NCBI GenBank assembly: GCA_013388565.1
Contig: JACAEZ010000165.1
Span: 1 to 5,651, forward strand
Origin: Campylobacterales bacterium
GTDB taxonomy: Bacteria; Campylobacterota; Campylobacteria; Campylobacterales; JACAEZ01
Length of the DNA stretch: 5,651 bases
Reading direction: 5' to 3'
Part shown: positions 5,225-5,651 of the stretch, one piece after another
Layout of the letters: each line of letters starts with the position of its first letter
Position numbering within the stretch: the stretch's first letter is position 1
Notes under the pieces: generated by a model
Databases searched by the model: none
The model's input: only the letters and a program-made list of their open reading frames with translations
What the model was told of the DNA's origin: nothing
Translations under genes and position numbers: made by a program

Positions 5225-5651
5225 ATTCCTCAATTTTTTCGATATATAAAATTCTACCGCAATGAGGGCAAACTGTAATATCTTCAGCTCTTATAACATC
5301 TGCATAAATTTTATCATTTAGCTTCATGAAACAACCAAAACAAGCCTGTTTTCTAACAGGAACTACTGTTGTATTTCCAGCCCATCTTCTAATTTTTTCA
5401 TAAAATTGGATAATTTTAGGATTTACTTCATTTATAAGACTATTTTTTCTTTCAAAAATATCAACTCTCTGTTTTTCTATATTTTCAACTTCAATAGAAA
5501 CATTTTCAGAAATTTCAGCTATTTTTTCAGAGATACCTTTAATCTGTTCATCTAAAGCCAATAGTTGCTCTTTTTTATTTGCCACATCTTTTTCAAGTCT
5601 CTCTATCTCTTCATTTGCAAATGTAATTTGCTCTTTTATTATCTCTTCTTC
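5223..5651 (-). CDS. Coiled-coil / C4 zinc-ribbon protein related to H. pylori HP0958, 5' partial
   Basis: The frame is open to the right edge, so the N-terminal part (roughly 100 residues if family length applies) is missing; 142 residues are visible. A GTG at 5585 is internal, because the codons before it continue the same Glu/Lys-rich heptad pattern. The first ~85 visible residues are a charged coiled coil. The C-terminal zinc ribbon has C-F-G-C (bases 5342-5331) and C-P-H-C (5270-5259), preceded by V-P-V-R. This matches the family of H. pylori HP0958, reported to stabilise the sigma factor RpoN and to affect flaA mRNA and motility. Homologues are widespread, also in non-flagellated bacteria, so the role here is not certain. 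The gene leads directly into waaA (12 nt gap), an order I recall as shared in Campylobacter and Helicobacter. Confidence 0.88.
   Translation of the reverse strand, partial: EEEIIKEQITFANEEIERLEKDVANKKEQLLALDEQIKGISEKIAEISENVSIEVENIEKQRVDIFERKNSLINEVNPKIIQFYEKIRRWAGNTTVVPVRKQACFGCFMKLNDKIYADVIRAEDITVCPHCGRILYIEKIEE

Noticed and set aside
1..5651. CRISPR array, insertion sequence, tRNA or rRNA genes
   Set aside because: I saw no regularly spaced repeats, transposase motifs, terminal inverted repeats, tRNA-like cloverleaf or rRNA-like sequence; nearly all bases are accounted for by coding genes.

Overview
This is an AT-rich, tightly packed bacterial chromosome segment, probably from a member of the Campylobacterota (Arcobacter, Sulfurimonas or Campylobacter-like). 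Three things point there: the low G+C codon use, a thioredoxin - ftsY - radA order on one strand, and a zinc-ribbon/coiled-coil protein - waaA - pseudouridine synthase order on the other. I recall both orders from Campylobacter jejuni, and the second also from Helicobacter pylori around HP0956-HP0958. I could not verify these memories here, so the taxonomic call is an inference.

Left block, plus strand (1-3218). The C-terminal part of a TlpA/ResA-like thioredoxin enters from the left edge. It is followed by ftsY (SRP receptor GTPase), a DUF433 antitoxin-like gene, a DUF5615 PIN-like toxin gene and radA (branch-migration ATPase). Gaps are 3 and 12 nt and the later junctions overlap (4 and 8 nt), so this reads as one operon. 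The toxin gene is not intact as written: an A7 run at 1586-1592 separates its N-terminal 19 codons from the rest, which lies in the -1 frame.

Right block, minus strand (5651-3316). The C-terminal part of a zinc-ribbon protein related to H. pylori HP0958 enters from the right edge. It is followed 12 nt later by waaA (Kdo transferase) and then, with an ATGA overlap, by an S4-domain RluA-family pseudouridine synthase. The waaA reading frame has no ATG, GTG or TTG before its catalytic Glu. The best start is an ATT codon with a well-placed ribosome site. A perfect 8-bp inverted repeat followed by six T lies 20-60 nt inside the gene.

The two blocks converge on a 97-nt intergenic stretch (3219-3315) with only a weak AT-rich terminator-like structure. 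I see no tRNA, rRNA, CRISPR array, insertion sequence or clear promoter. Apart from the toxin-antitoxin pair the genes are housekeeping. The main points of interest are the frameshifted toxin inside a housekeeping operon and the unusual 5' end of waaA.
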